NCBI GenBank assembly: GCA_026874595.1
Contig: CM049316.1
Span: 35,161,339-35,225,338 of the forward strand
Direction of reading: 5' to 3'
DNA length: 64,000 nt
Origin: Sipunculus nudus
Taxonomy: Eukaryota > Annelida > Sipuncula > Golfingiida > Sipunculidae
Shown piece by piece: positions 14,856 to 27,100 of this stretch (the stretch's first letter is position 1; the number at the start of each line of letters is the position of its first letter). The notes beneath the pieces were generated by a model. That model was not told the DNA's origin, made no database searches, and was given only the letters and a program-made list of their open reading frames with translations. The translations under genes were made by a program, and so were the position numbers.

Positions 14856-16508
14856 CTGTATTTGATTCATTCTTATTCTAGGCTATGCTACATTTTAGAT
14901 TTTGTAGCACCAGGGTTACAATGACTAAAGTGTACATTTAATTGTGTCCACAAAGTGGTGTATTGCTATGAAAGTGTGGATGTTCATGAGATAAGTAATT
15001 CCTTACTTCAGAAGAGTAAAAACTTCACCAGGTGAGAAATTGACTATTAATTCCAGTAATAAATTAAAACTGGGATAGTAATTAGCACAATGATATTGTT
15101 TGTCCCTCATTCAACCAACAGTGTGTATACTTTATTTGAAAAGATGTTTTATTATATCAAATTTACTGAATCTTTTATTTTATTTTGGTGAATAAAATTA
15201 AGCATGTACTGAAAACTCCAATGTGCAAAACTTTTTAATTGTGATTCAAGGAATATTCTTGTAGATGCCATGTTGTGGCATTATTTTCTTTTAAATTCAG
15301 TTTAAACATTTATGATTTAAAAATAATAAAATATATGTGTATGCATAATATGACCCAATATGAGCTACACTCTGGATATATGATGATTGCAACTTTTGCA
15401 ACAATTCTAATATTTTAACTTAAAGTTTCAGTTTTTACTCTGTATATATAAAGATTGCAACTTTTGCAACAATTCTAATATTTTAACTTATATTTTAAGT
15501 TTTTTTTATTAAAAATTTATAAAACCTGTAAATAAAAAAATGATTCAGATAAAAACTTCTTAATGGAAAAAGTGGATATGCTTAAAAAAAATAGGATTAT
15601 ATATAAACTTAAATGCATTTTTCCCTTGAAAGTGAAATAAAGGTATTAGTCCATTCTGTCCACTTACCTGTCTATCTGTAAATTTTCATATGCATCACAG
15701 TATCTCAAAACTTTTACTGTTTTTCTTCATGACAGTCTTGTCAGAGTATTAGTTTGCAATCATATATACAGAACTTTACTATAACCAAGTAGGAGGGCCC
15801 CTTTCCTCTTAGCTTTTCATATTCTTATATAAATGAAAAACATTACAATAGAATATTTCTACATCCACCTTCGTGCTGCCCTCACTTTTCCCTTCTCTGA
15901 ACCTCATCCCAAAGTCAGCCTCAGTAAGCAAGAACAAGATGAATCAGATATATTCATACTTTAATATTTTGTATAACTATTCGTCCATAGGTACCTATGT
16001 ACATGCCAGAAATTATGTCAATATTGTGTAATATGTAGACATAGTGGGCATCACAATAATGTACCTTGTCAAGACTAAAGAGATATTGTGTCATACAGTC
16101 ACAAATTCATAAATCAGTTCATCAGCATAGTTAATCATAACATCATATCTGTCAAATTGAAAGCTTGCAGACTACCATACACTTTAGATCCTTCAACAAA
16201 TAGCCTTATCATCATTCTGCTACTGCTTATTACTGCTGTCATTGCAATCATATTTGCTCAAATATATCACAATTTTCAACCCCTCCTAAATAAATAAAAA
16301 ATAAACCACTATATTTGACTCTATTAATCCATCAGTCAGGTAATTTCATTTATCATTTACTCACATATTACATTACATTCCTTTATAATAGCCCAACATG
16401 TCCATGATATTCATAAGCTTTATCGACTCGATAGAGTATCACAGTGGAGAAACATTTATAGTCCAATCACGATTAGCTGAGCGCCGAGACCCATGGGTCC
16501 CTTGTTTT
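14856..16508 (+). repeat. 1.65-kb tandem duplication, unit 2
   Basis: Second copy of the unit at 13206-14855, ending in the same GACCCATGGGTCCCTTGTTTT terminus next to single-copy DNA. Confidence 0.85.
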
Positions 16509-16545
16509 GTATACACCATCCCACAATTTATCAATATACTTTTTG

Positions 16546-17316
16546 TTATAATAGTCCTCGTGTTTCCAAATTGTAGTGGCTCTTTAATTTTTGAGGTGAA
16601 TAAATTGAAATACCTGCCTGCCTCCTCAGAATCTTGATGGGTATCCATAGCTAATCACAACAGGCAGATGCTCAGCAGTTTAACATAACTTATTATTAAA
16701 CTGTGATGCAAATACAGGTAGCAAGTGTCCACTTAACCAGTACACTTACCATTCATGGTCAAAGTAATTTAGAGGTTTTTTTACAGACATTTCTTTCATA
16801 ATCATGTACACATGTTTGGTAAACATGAAAATTACTCTGTATTATAGCAGAGGTGTATACGTATATAAAAATAAGGGTTATATATCAAAGTAATATAACA
16901 GTGCACCTCAGATTGTGTGTTGTTATGTAAAAAAATTCAATCATCGGCCATAACGTCAAGCATAATGTCATTGACATATCAATCATAATATCATTGATGT
17001 TGGTGACTGTAAACAATGGCCAGGACCTAGCTGTTGTATTTTCAAATTTGATGCTCTGTTTATTATAAAAAATATGATATAATTCCATGAATAGTCCTTA
17101 TTTTTGTATATTATATATAATCTTCCTATGTAAGACAAATAAAATTTACTTAAATATAAGTACGTGCCTACAGGAAAACCTTGGATAAAAAACCTCTTAA
17201 ATACACTTTTACCTTACAAATACTCATTAGAATGACCTACCTGTTCTCCAATCTGAAGTCATATGGTAGCCCTCATCTGGACTGTAGATTAAATGTGAAC
17301 CAGTGACATTTGAATA
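16546..17316 (-). CDS. Candidate last two exons of an unidentified gene
   Basis: On the minus strand, 17316-17241 has a good acceptor (TAATTTCACAG) and donor (AACAG|GTAGGT) and reads YSNVTGSHLIYSPDEGYHMT then SDWRT. In phase 1 it joins 16613-16546 (acceptor AGGCAGGCAG), reading GISIYSPQKLKSHYNLETRG, LL and a TAA stop. The composition is protein-like and the phase works, but no family was recognised. No upstream exon was found between here and TIMM21, so earlier exons would have to overlap TIMM21 on the other strand. It may be a chance pairing. Confidence 0.3.
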
Positions 17317-18004
17317 CTGTGAAATTAAGATAATTAGGTCAAAGTGATTAGTCATCAAGCAGGGACTTGTTTATGATTGATAATCAATACAAAGCGTGAT
17401 AACTTTATTTGTTGTCAAGGTTGTCAATTAACATAGAACATTAATGCAAGAATCAGCTACAGATTATAATACATACTTGAGCATGCATTCATCAAGTTTA
17501 CTAGAATAAGAAACCTATGAATTACTAAGGGGTTTTGATTAATTTTTATCAATTATTATCTTTTGATTTAGTTCTTGATTTATTTAATGGTTACAAATTT
17601 TATATATTCTGTCACAGAGTAGTGTATGTTAAATGTTTTCTTCTCAAATTATGCTATCATGGACTGTGAATTGGTATCTAAGCATAAATATATGCAGACA
17701 CCGTGAAAAATGATTAAACCTTCTCATGCATTGCTAAACTGCATCTGTTCAAATGCAGGGTATAACATGACTTTCCCTGTTTAAAAAAATAGTGCTTACT
17801 AAAATAACATCATGTATCTGTCATCAGGGATATGCTATAGATAAAGAGGTAGGAAACAGACAAAACGCAATAACTCAAATCAATAAATTAATACATTCCA
17901 AGTTCAGTTATTGGTTCATTTACTGCCTTTAAGTCTGTATTATCAATTACTTGGTGAATTATTACAGCCCTAAAATTAGGTCAGTGTGACCTTATTTTTT
18001 TCAG
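17317..18004. other. Region upstream of TIMM21
   Basis: AT-rich. A reverse CCAAT motif (TTATTGGTTC, about 17908-17917) lies about 100 bp before the TIMM21 ATG. A strong acceptor-like sequence (CTTATTTTTTTCAG, ending 18004) lies just before the start codon, hinting at an upstream non-coding 5' exon that was not located. Confidence 0.4.
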
Positions 18005-18014
18005 GTGGTTCATC

Positions 18015-18279
18015 ATGAGGATACATAGCCCAATTCTGATTTGTAAAAGATTGATACATAGAGGAATAAGTCATTCACCAGTCTACCAGATGGGATCTCA
18101 CCATATCAGGACGTCATTTTGTATCACGCTATTGAAAAGTGATGTCAGCACCAGCTTAGACCAGTCATCTGCTTACAAAATATGCAAGAGGTTTGCCAGT
18201 GCTCAGAGAAAGACTGAATCTAAGGCTGAGCTGGCAAAATCAAGCGGAACGGCAGGTCAAGTCACAGTGGGCAAGAAAG
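18015..18279 (+). CDS. TIMM21: TIMM21 exon 1, presequence
   Basis: ATG at 18015, donor AAAG|GTAGGA, phase 1 out. It encodes the mitochondrial targeting region and a Ser/Lys-rich linker (SAQRKTESKAELAKSSGTAG). A polypyrimidine-AG just upstream suggests that the ATG exon begins at 18005 and is preceded by a non-coding exon. Confidence 0.85.
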
Positions 18280-21200
18280 GTAGGAGCACTACACAGATTT
18301 ATACACAGATTGACTCCTTATGCAGCGGTCTCATTCCATTCCTAAAAGTTCATTTCATTCCATCACTGCTCTCATTAGAAGTTTTTGCCATAGACTGCCA
18401 TCTTGGATGCCGTGTATATTGCTGAAGTCCAAAGCATGACTGTCTTGGTGATAACGTGGCGACATCTGGGATTACCGGTACCTTACTTCCATTGGCTGAA
18501 ACATTTGTCCTGGTTCTTCGAAAGCAATGGGCCAAATGTTTTGACAAATGAGAGCTAGGTATTCCCATGTAAAAGCCAAGTTTAAATGTGTGACATGGTG
18601 CCAGTGTACATTCACAGCTCCCATGATGGAGGTCTAGGTAAAAAATTCTGTGTGGGAGCAGTAGGCAGAAACTATAATTAAATTGATAATCAAGAACAGA
18701 ATAGAAACTGCTGCATGAGGACTGTAACACATAAGGAAACACAGTAGATTTATTATGGTAAATGTTTCATAGAATTACTGTCCGGTTCTGATGGTTAAAA
18801 TCAGAGTTTGGTCTCCAGAGAGAGCCTGTCTTTGTGATGAAAAACTAACTCCCCTCCCATTTTATTAAATCCTTCACACTTCTGATTAAAAAAAGAGATA
18901 GAAAGTTATACAGACAGACAAAAATAATCCTTATCTTCAGGATCTCCAGGACTGTAGCCTTTCTTACCTTTTCATTTATTATTCCTTACACCCCATTGGG
19001 GATTTTCCAATAATTCTTACAGAGGAAATTAATTAAGAGTGATATCTCCTGCCATATACAATTGAACTTCTGATGTTTTTGAATTGTATTACAGTGGTCC
19101 AGGCCAGCAAAGATGCAACATATTCAGTGATAGTCATCGCTGGAATAGCAATCACAGGTTTGTATTGTCCTTTATATTTATTACCATGCAGCCTTATACC
19201 CTACATGATGTGGTTACGATACACATGTTTAAGGACTTGTTCTTCATTGTGTATAGCAGGATACACAAATCTTATTTACAAAATGCTGATACTGATAGCC
19301 AATTAGCTGACACTGTATTAATTTTAAATTTTTAAATATTGATATTAGTTTGAAAATTAATTTTTAGCTCAGCTGACTATTAGTCATCTTAGCTATAGGC
19401 ATGGTCCTTTGTCCGTTTTCCTGTCCGCTGTCCATTAACTGGGCACAGTTTTGAAATCGTTGGACCTACGAATCTGAAATTTTGCATACAGTTAGATGTC
19501 CCCAAAGTCTCCTACCATGCCAAAAATTTGGTCACAAGGACTTCATTCCTTCGAGGAATTAAGGAAAATCCTCTGTTTTCCATTATAACCCCATTTTTAC
19601 ACTTCAAGACTGCCTAATATCAAAACCACTGATCTGTTTTTGATTATATTTAATATGCATATTCTTTCTTACATTTCCTATGTACATAACAAAAATTAGG
19701 TCAGTATTGCTTAATTTCCAGAAAGAAATGAGCCAAAACATAATGCACTTTTTAAAAAATTAGGAAATATATTTACTTACTTAACATGAGAATTGTTGAA
19801 GCTAGAGACTTTTTTTTTATCAGGAATATAACTTTCTTTAATAAAGATTCCATTGTAAACCCAGGATAAGATCTGAATTTTGCAATTTTTTAAGTTATTA
19901 GCATAAATAAAAAATCAATACCTTAAATTTTGTCCAACTTTGGCCACGGCACGTTTTTATCCCCTCTAAGCACTGTTGATTTAATTTCACAGCATATATA
20001 TACATAAGGATTTGATCTTTTAAAACCTGAAATTTCAAAGGAATTGATAGAAAAGATTAGCTTTTATTCAAGTTTTCATACACCATATCATGTGTTGTTT
20101 ACATCAAGCCCACCAAGTACAGCCTTCACCTGTGTTATGTAACCCACTCTTGACAGCTTGCCTTGGCTCAGCTTGGCCAGCTTCCCCTCTTGGCAGGCTT
20201 CCCGTCTGCCCTGCACCCCCCCCCCCCCCAGATTGTGCATAAACTAGATGACTATTATAATTTTCTGTATTTGAATCATTCTTATTCTAGGCTTTTGCTA
20301 CATTTAAGATTTTGTATAGTACCACCAGGTTTACAATGATTAAAGTACACATTATATTGTGTCCACAAAGTGGTGTATTGCTATGAAATTGTGGATGTCA
20401 TCAGATAAGGAATTCCTAACTTCAGAAGAATGAAAAACTTCACCAGGTGTGAAATAGAATATTAATTCCAGTAACAAATTATAGCTGAGATGGTAATTAG
20501 CATAATTATATTGGTTGTCCCTCATTCAACCAACAGTGTGTATACTTGATTTGAAAAAATGTTTTTATTTTATCAAATCAACTGAATCTTTTATTTCAGT
20601 GGATAAAATTAAGCATGTACTGAAAATTCCAGTTTACAAAACTTTTTAAATGTGATTCAAGGAATCATCTTGAAGGTGCAATGTTATTGCATTATTTTCT
20701 TTAAATTCAGTTTAAACATTTGTGATTTAAAAATAATAAAATATATGTGTATGCATAATATGACCTGATGTGAGCTAAACTCTTGATATATTATAATGCA
20801 ACTTATATTTTCAGATTTTTTTTATTACAAATTTTTAAAACTTGTAAAATTAAAAAATGAAGCTTATAAAAACTATAAATGGAAACAGTGAATATGCTAA
20901 AAAATAGGGTTTAATATAAACTTAAATTCATAATTCCCCTGAAAGTGAAATAAAGGTATCAGTGCATTCTGTCCACTTGCCTGTCCATCTGTAAATTTTT
21001 CATATGCATCACAGTATCTCAAAACTTTACTGTTTTTCTTCATGATAGTCTTGTAAGAGTATTAGTTTTGCAATCATATATTCAGAACTTTACTATAACC
21101 AAGTAGAAGGGCCATTTCCTTTTAGCTTCTCTTATGCTAATATATATGAAAAAACATTACAATAGAAAGCTGCATTTATGATGCATTTGCTAAAATTTCA

Positions 21201-23881
21201 AACATCAGCTAAGTGCTGTCACCCATGGGTCCCTTGTTATATATGTACTGTGTATTATATGTTTTTATCATTCACAGGTATCATTATTTATTGTATTATC
21301 ATTCTGCTTCATTTGAATACATCTGTTGCTCAGTGACATGTGGCACATACAAAAACATAGAAATGAATGGTTTAACAAATATTAACAAATTATACTTATC
21401 AATTTTACAGGTGGACTTTTTTACTTCATTTTAAGAGAGCTGTTTTCTGGTCAGAGTCCAAGCGGAGTCTACAGCCGAGCGGTAAAGAAATGTCTTAACT
21501 GTGACGAGGTATAACTTATAATATTATCAATCCCTATATACAACGGCAAGATCAAATGATGATCAGATTTAAAGTATAATGTTTAAACTGTGGGGGGGGG
21601 GGGGGACCTTTTGTTCAGAGATCAATCAGAGATTTGCAGACATGTAGTTTAGATTTTGTATCAGGAGGCTAAATACACTGTATCTGGTTCACTTTTTAGG
21701 CAAAGTGCTTATAGGAAAGTATTGGAGTTCAAGACCCAATGAAATATTTAGAGTAAAGACTGGTTCATTAATTAACAGTTAATTAAGTTGGATTCTTGTT
21801 AGCTGAATGAAGATACTAGTTATGTAGATTTCAGGAAGTGTACACTCTTCAGGTTAAAAGATTTAATAATACTCAGTAAAGTTGAAGTCAAATGCATAAT
21901 AAATGTGTATGAAAGTTGTGTAAGTGTATTTATGTTTATATATGATTAATTACATCGTTATTGAAGGTGTTAGATGTCCTTGGTCATCCAGTGAAGGCTT
22001 ACGGAGAAACAACACGGAGAGGAAGGAGAAGACACACAAGGTAAACAGAACTGCATTGTCCAGTATAAATACACAAAAAGTTATCCTTCATGTTATTGTT
22101 TCCATATACCATATTGTGGAGCTCCTTCTCAGCCTTCAGAATAGGTACGTCCTAGATCAGTAGTTTGTGAAATTTAGAGAAAACAAGAATCATTTCTGAG
22201 ACCTCAAATAAAGGTACAATTATTTTTTCTGAAAGGGCCTTTTTTATATATTTCTTAAAGATGTCTTTTCATTTTTTCAGGTCAACAAACATAAAATATA
22301 TATTTTTTTCCTTTAAATGTCATGGTATATACCAATATTCAGTTCTGAAACTGTTGCTTAATACTGTACACAAGTGAATATAAACTTGTACTGGGTCCAA
22401 CCAGGTGACCAGACCACTCACATTTGCAAATCAAGATTTTTCAAGCTTTCAACCTTTGTTTCATAATCTTGTACCTTCATGTTACTATTCCTTGTTTGGT
22501 AGTTGTTGTGCCTGTGCAAGATAGACCTCTGGTCAAATGGTCTTTTTATGGTCAAATGACACACAACGACTTGTGTTTACCAACAAAAAGAATCATAATG
22601 TGTTAAACTGGCAATAGTAAGTCTGTTTGGAAGGTTGGTTACAGGTAGCAGAAAATAATACCTACACATATTATAGCATACCATGTTTACTTACCTTTAA
22701 TAAAATGAATGTACTCAATGGAGGATGGCAACTTCTAAGGTTTAAACCAAAAAATAAAATAAATAAATGAAAAAAATAATGAAAAAAAAATTCTTAGGTT
22801 TGTTTTACAACGGAAACTCTCTGAAAGATAGTCTAGTGAGACCACATGTGAATTAAGACAACTTTCAACCAGTCCCACAGGTGGTCTTTTAACACAGGTT
22901 TCACTGTATTTGTTGTTACAGTCATACAGAGTATGAGATGGAGGGCGTGAAACACATGAGGATGAAGTTTTATATTGAGGGGTCAGTTGAGAAAGGAACA
23001 GTCCAACTAGAAGTACAGCAGGTGGGTACCCAGGATTATTATTCTCCCACTAGGTCAGGTATTATGTTTTCCCCTTGGTTGGTTGGTTGGTATGCAAATT
23101 TACTCAAAAAGAGATGATGATTTGTGGAGTGTGTTGTAGAGTCTTGCAATAAAACATCCTGTTTTTTTTCTTATTTATTTTAAAGCTATTGAAGGGGATT
23201 TTATAAGGGAGAGTATTGATCACCAGTAGTTTCCTGTCATTTAATTGCTACGCTTTTTTTTTCTCACTTGGCAAACAGGCAAGCTTGAACGGATTTTACA
23301 AAATCTTCAGTAAAATATAGGAGGGCAGAGAAGCCAATTGATGTAAAGATAATAAAACATAAACTCCTCTTGAAGAACAGTCTTCTTATAATATTATTCA
23401 ACCTAGTGTTAGATACATTGTTATAAGTTACTGCCTAAATCGTTCAAATTATTTACAATATGTTGCATTTTCAAGTTATTTAGATTTTTCAACTTTCAGT
23501 ATCAACATTTCATTTACTCAGTGCATACTGAAAATGGAATAAAGAACCTTTATGTAATAGTCAAATAGAAATCTGGACATAAACTATGTAACTTAAGTTA
23601 TTTAGAGTCAGAACTTGATTTTTAGATTATAAGGAAAATATAAATTCTACAGAATGAAGGCTTAATTCCTACCACAGTTTGGTGCAGTGACTACAAAAAG
23701 TGAACATTTTTAATAACAGAATGGCACCGTCATGTAAATTTGTTTTAAATCAGCCACTGTTTATGTAATTGCAACCAATTTGTTCTTCTAGGATGAACGA
23801 GGAAAGTATGAATTCCGCTATCTCTTTGTGACAACAGAGGGCTACCCATCCAGGACGATTATTGTTGAGGACAATCGGTGA
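18015..23881 (+). CDS. TIMM21: TIMM21, mitochondrial presequence translocase subunit
   Basis: Six coding exons (18015-18279, 19095-19157, 21411-21508, 21967-22040, 22922-23021, 23792-23881) sum to 690 nt, encoding 229 residues plus stop; the human protein is 248. The N terminus is basic and rich in Arg, His and Ser, as expected of a matrix presequence (MRIHSPILICKRLIHRGISH). Residues about 98-120 form one membrane segment (YSVIVIAGIAITGGLFYFIL). The conserved intermembrane-space domain follows (VLDVLGHPVKAYGETTRRGR; KHMRMKFYIEGS; YEFRYLFVTTEGYPSRTIIV, EDNR). TIM21 belongs to the TIM23 complex, contacts TOM22 and respiratory-chain supercomplexes, and in animals helps assemble new respiratory subunits. 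Intron 2 hosts a full family A element. Confidence 0.95.
18280..19094 (+). other. TIMM21: TIMM21 intron 1
   Basis: Opens GTAGGA and ends TATTACAG. A patch at about 18430-18540 is richer in CpG and holds CCATTGGCTG; its meaning is unclear. The long minus-strand frame here (18350-18742) shows no recognisable protein. Confidence 0.6.
19095..19157 (+). CDS. TIMM21: TIMM21 exon 2, membrane segment
   Basis: Acceptor TTGTATTACAG, donor ATCACAG|GTTTGT, 63 nt, phase 1 in and out. Encodes VVQASKDATYSVIVIAGIAI followed by T, the first part of the transmembrane helix. Confidence 0.9.
19361..21238 (+). mobile_element. Family A element, full length, inside TIMM21 intron 2
   Basis: Starts TTTTTAGCTCAGCTGACTAT, carries the GTCCG tract, a C-run at about 20215-20229, and ends CACCCATGGGTCCCTTGTT. 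At about 1.88 kb it occupies most of the intron between exons 2 and 3. It lacks the tandem and internal duplications of the 10539-16508 copy and is the best reference for a simple family A unit. Confidence 0.8.
21411..21508 (+). CDS. TIMM21: TIMM21 exon 3
   Basis: Acceptor TCAATTTTACAG, donor GACGAG|GTATAA. Encodes GGLFYFILRELFSGQSPSGV, then YSRAVKKCLNCDE: the end of the membrane helix and start of the intermembrane-space domain. The exon begins 173 bp after the right end of the family A insertion. Confidence 0.92.
21509..21966 (+). other. TIMM21: TIMM21 intron 3
   Basis: Contains a run of 14 G at about 21592 and otherwise unremarkable AT-rich sequence. Confidence 0.7.
21967..22040 (+). CDS. 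TIMM21: TIMM21 exon 4
   Basis: Acceptor CGTTATTGAAG, donor CACAAG|GTAAAC, phase 0 in and 2 out. Encodes VLDVLGHPVKAYGETTRRGR and RRHTR, including the conserved GETTRRGRR segment. Confidence 0.92.
22041..22921 (+). other. TIMM21: TIMM21 intron 4
   Basis: No repeat boundary or exon-like frame was recognised. Confidence 0.7.
22922..23021 (+). CDS. TIMM21: TIMM21 exon 5
   Basis: Acceptor TTGTTGTTACAG, donor CAGCAG|GTGGGT. Encodes SHTEYEMEGVKHMRMKFYIE, then GSVEKGTVQLEVQQ, matching the beta-strand core of the family. Confidence 0.92.
23022..23791 (+). other. TIMM21: TIMM21 intron 5
   Basis: AT-rich, with a short TTGG tandem near 23078. Nothing else was seen. Confidence 0.7.
23792..23881 (+). 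CDS. TIMM21: TIMM21 exon 6 with stop codon
   Basis: Acceptor TGTTCTTCTAG. Encodes DERGKYEFRYLFVTTEGYPS, RTIIVEDNR and a TGA stop, the strongly conserved C terminus of TIM21. Confidence 0.95.
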   Translation, partial: DERGKYEFRYLFVTTEGYPSRTIIVEDNR

Positions 23882-24066
23882 TTGCAGGATTTGTTTATTT
23901 AAACTGAAGACAAATTTTACACTGCTCAAAACGTACTGTTGTATTTGGAAGTTGCTAAACAGTAGGCATTGATGCTGATATTCTGTAATGAAGATTAAAC
24001 CAATGACAGTGCAAGGAGACATTATAATTACCATTATGGATTGCTGTGAAAGAACACTCTTTATTT

Positions 24067-24072
24067 AATAAA
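24067..24072 (+). promoter_or_regulatory. TIMM21: Poly(A) signal of TIMM21
   Basis: AATAAA about 185 bp after the TIMM21 stop codon, giving a 3' UTR of about 200 nt. Confidence 0.7.
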
Positions 24073-24129
24073 AAAAAATGAAAATTTCCCATCTGAATCA
24101 TGCATTATTTTGAAAGCCAATTCTGTTGG

Positions 24130-24189
24130 TTGTGTGTGTGTATATATATATATATATATAATATACATATATATGTATGTATGTATGTA
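24130..24189. repeat. GT/AT/ATGT microsatellite
   Basis: GTGTGTGTGT passes into a TA run and then ATGTATGTATGTATG, just downstream of TIMM21. Confidence 0.85.
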
Positions 24190-27100
24190 ATATTTGATAC
24201 ATATTTACACTTCAGGTATAATCAATATTATACAAAGAGGTGTAAGAAATGACTGGCATGTACAATATTTTTTACCAAGTCGTAGGTGGTGTACAACTGT
24301 TAGACAATTTTTATGCATAAAAGCTTTACCCCATTGTATTATTGAAGAAGTCGAGTGTATGGTTTTGGGAAAATACATCCAATTAAATAGGCCTATTTGT
24401 ATGAATAATCAAATTGGTTGAGCTTTTGTTCTATTTCTAGATTTTTGGCTGATTACTGGTTAATATTACCAGGTAACAAAACTAGACAGGTGCACCTATT
24501 GTCACAAGGAAATTGCAAGAACCAGAATATTAAAGGTAAAACAAACGTCATTAATCCCTGGACGCACGTCCTCAATGATGGACAATGCAGTTAGTTATAT
24601 AAATTTGAATAAAAGATTTTAAATACTGCTACATTTTCTTAGCCATGCCTGGGCTTTAGTATTTGCGTTTACTAATAAAATGCTTAAAATAAAATGTGAT
24701 TCCATGTACTGATAGACTTAGCTCAGTGCCAGCTCTCATGAAATCAGAGGGTCAGATAGTGGTAAATTTGTTATATGAATTGCCGCAAAATGGTGGTACT
24801 GATACTAAGTTTGATACAACGCGGGAATGTTTGATTTCTCTGTCAGAAGCAACAATTATATGATAAAAGTCGTAACTATTTGATGGACTGGGCCAGTCTA
24901 CATTTTCTTTGAATTCTAATTCTAAATTAACTATTCTTAAGCAGCACAATTAAATTTTCAGGGTATTTTTTCATTCTGGTAAATGCCTTGCTTAAGATGA
25001 GAACAAATTCAGTTTTTGCATAGAAAACCTGCCAGATGACAGACAGCCAATGGGTGCACCAAGTAACAGTGTCACACCACATTATCCTACAAGCTGACTA
25101 AAAATGCCCCTTACCCTAACACTGGACCTTTTCAATACTGGTATGCATCCACAACTATGGAGTGAGACATTTCCTTGGATGATCACTGTCAGCTTAAAAT
25201 CTGATGAACAAGATAAACCAAACTTGGTCCTATTGTTGTCAACTGTCTGCCAAAAACTTGTGAATTTGCGTATATTGCTCACAACAGTGATCGGGATTAG
25301 AGATTTAAACGTTTTAAGAATTCAGTGCTTTTAAAACATATACAGCCAAGCAGGGTTTATATTACAGATCTATATTAATAATATGATTATAACTGATGGT
25401 GGAAGCACTCAACCAGTGTCACACAACTCCTCGAGGCTTTTGGTCTTGAAGTGTGAGAAATGATGCCAAGTGTGTCCTAAGAGGGCATTATTCATATTTT
25501 TAAATTATAAAAAGGAAGGAATTTGACATTATAATTTGTGATATTTTACAATTAATCTGTCATACCACCATCTCTTAGAAACTATGCCAGTATATCTGCA
25601 CTACTGGCTATTATATTTGAAATGATACTGGTCTTAATGAGCAACAAAAAATTGAATGGGTTATATGCTGGTTCTTTAAATAAAAGCTGAACTTAGTATC
25701 AAGGTTGTCATTGTATGTTCTGTTGATATAATTGGTTCAACTCTTCATTTGAAATACTCTGGTGAAGCTGAAACTGATATCTCACTGACAGAAAAAAAAA
25801 TACTTTTTTTTTTCATATTGTAGATTGTTTTATTAAACATTTTAAAACAAGTTAAGATATTTAGATAATAAAAGTCATGGTTAAACCATATTGTTATATA
25901 TATGAATTATGTCAAGCCTGCACCAAGCTACCATTCAACCTTCAATTCTCCAAGTGTGATACATCTGATTAAGGTCATAGCCAGTGGTTGTACCATTTAA
26001 TGATTATCAAAATCAGTCATAAGTATATTATAAAAATGTAAATAAGCCACAACCCACATCTGAAATACATCCAACAAAAAAGCAAACCTTTCATAATCAT
26101 TAACATATTAAGTGACTGTGATAAGGACAGTAAGTCTTCATAAACATGATCTGCTCAGCAAAATCAATTCTTTAAACACACAAGTCAATTTCTAGGGCCA
26201 GTCAACTAAAGCCTCAGTCACAGATTCACTGTTTATAGCCATGTACAATAAGTCAGGGTACAATACATGGTGGCAGGGCTGTGGTGACCCACGGATGTTT
26301 AAACAACTGGGGGTGTCCTAATTCATCGATTATTTCGATGAATGGTCTTTTTTTTCAAAATCTATAAAACTGATTTAATTATGCATAATAAATCACAATT
26401 ATTTATCCAAAGATGTCATGTCATCTCAATAAAATATTCAAATTCTGTCAGAGATATGAGAAAGATGCAAAACATTGAACAGCATTAAAACTTAACCTTG
26501 TGCAATTAATAAATGTCAACAACCTAGCCATTACTTTTTACTTTTAAGCGTGATGTACACGTTAAGACTGTTCCTGGGTCAATATTTTAGGCATGATTGA
26601 TAATCAATCATCGTTTTTTTATCTTTCAATATGCAAAAATGTTCTAAATCTGAAGTTGTTTTGAAACTTCAAAAGCAGGATTCCAAACTATTTGGGTTCT
26701 TTGAATACGAACAAAACTTTCAAATGACTCCCATGTTTGCTGTTGGAGAAATATTATTGCCCCCTTTTTTTAACATTTCTCTTATTTCTCTTGCAGCATG
26801 GTCCGCCCCCCCCCCCCCTTCCCTTTCTGGACCAAGGGACCTTATTGTAGGTTTGTTATTAGTCCTGGGTTGGACCCCAACCTTTTCCTTAATCCTTAAT
26901 CCTCCCCTGTAGCCTATGTCAATTTGCAGAGATAATACTATTCAATAATTATATGTGGTACATAGAAACTGTTTTTGAAGTCAACCATATACACATTTCT
27001 AAAGTTACGAATGACAAAATTTATGCCTAAGGTACAATACACATGACTTAGTTTTTATGGCTTTGTATAAATGATATATTAACATGTTTATTATGTGAAA

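Larger units (their letters stand above)
10539..16508 (+). mobile_element. Family A composite element
   Basis: Begins at the hairpin terminus (TAGCTAAGCTGACTATAAG ... CATCTGAGCTATAGTC), carries the GTCC/CGTC-rich tract, and ends GACCCATGGGTCCCTTGTTTT. It is enlarged by a 1.1-kb element inserted at 11014-12129, an internal repetition of the front part restarting near 12478, and a tandem duplication of the rear 1.65 kb (13206-14855 and 14856-16508). The 32825-35036 copy shares the internal repetition, so these two form a subfamily. Non-coding throughout. Confidence 0.7.

Noticed and set aside
14435-16297. Two identical 69-codon frames with a hydrophobic segment
   Set aside because: They are the same stretch of a duplicated non-coding repeat. 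The one family A copy without the duplication (19361-21238) does not keep the frame, and no splice or start context supports a gene.
18350-18742. 130-codon minus-strand frame in TIMM21 intron 1
   Set aside because: No recognisable domain and no splice context; composition looks random.
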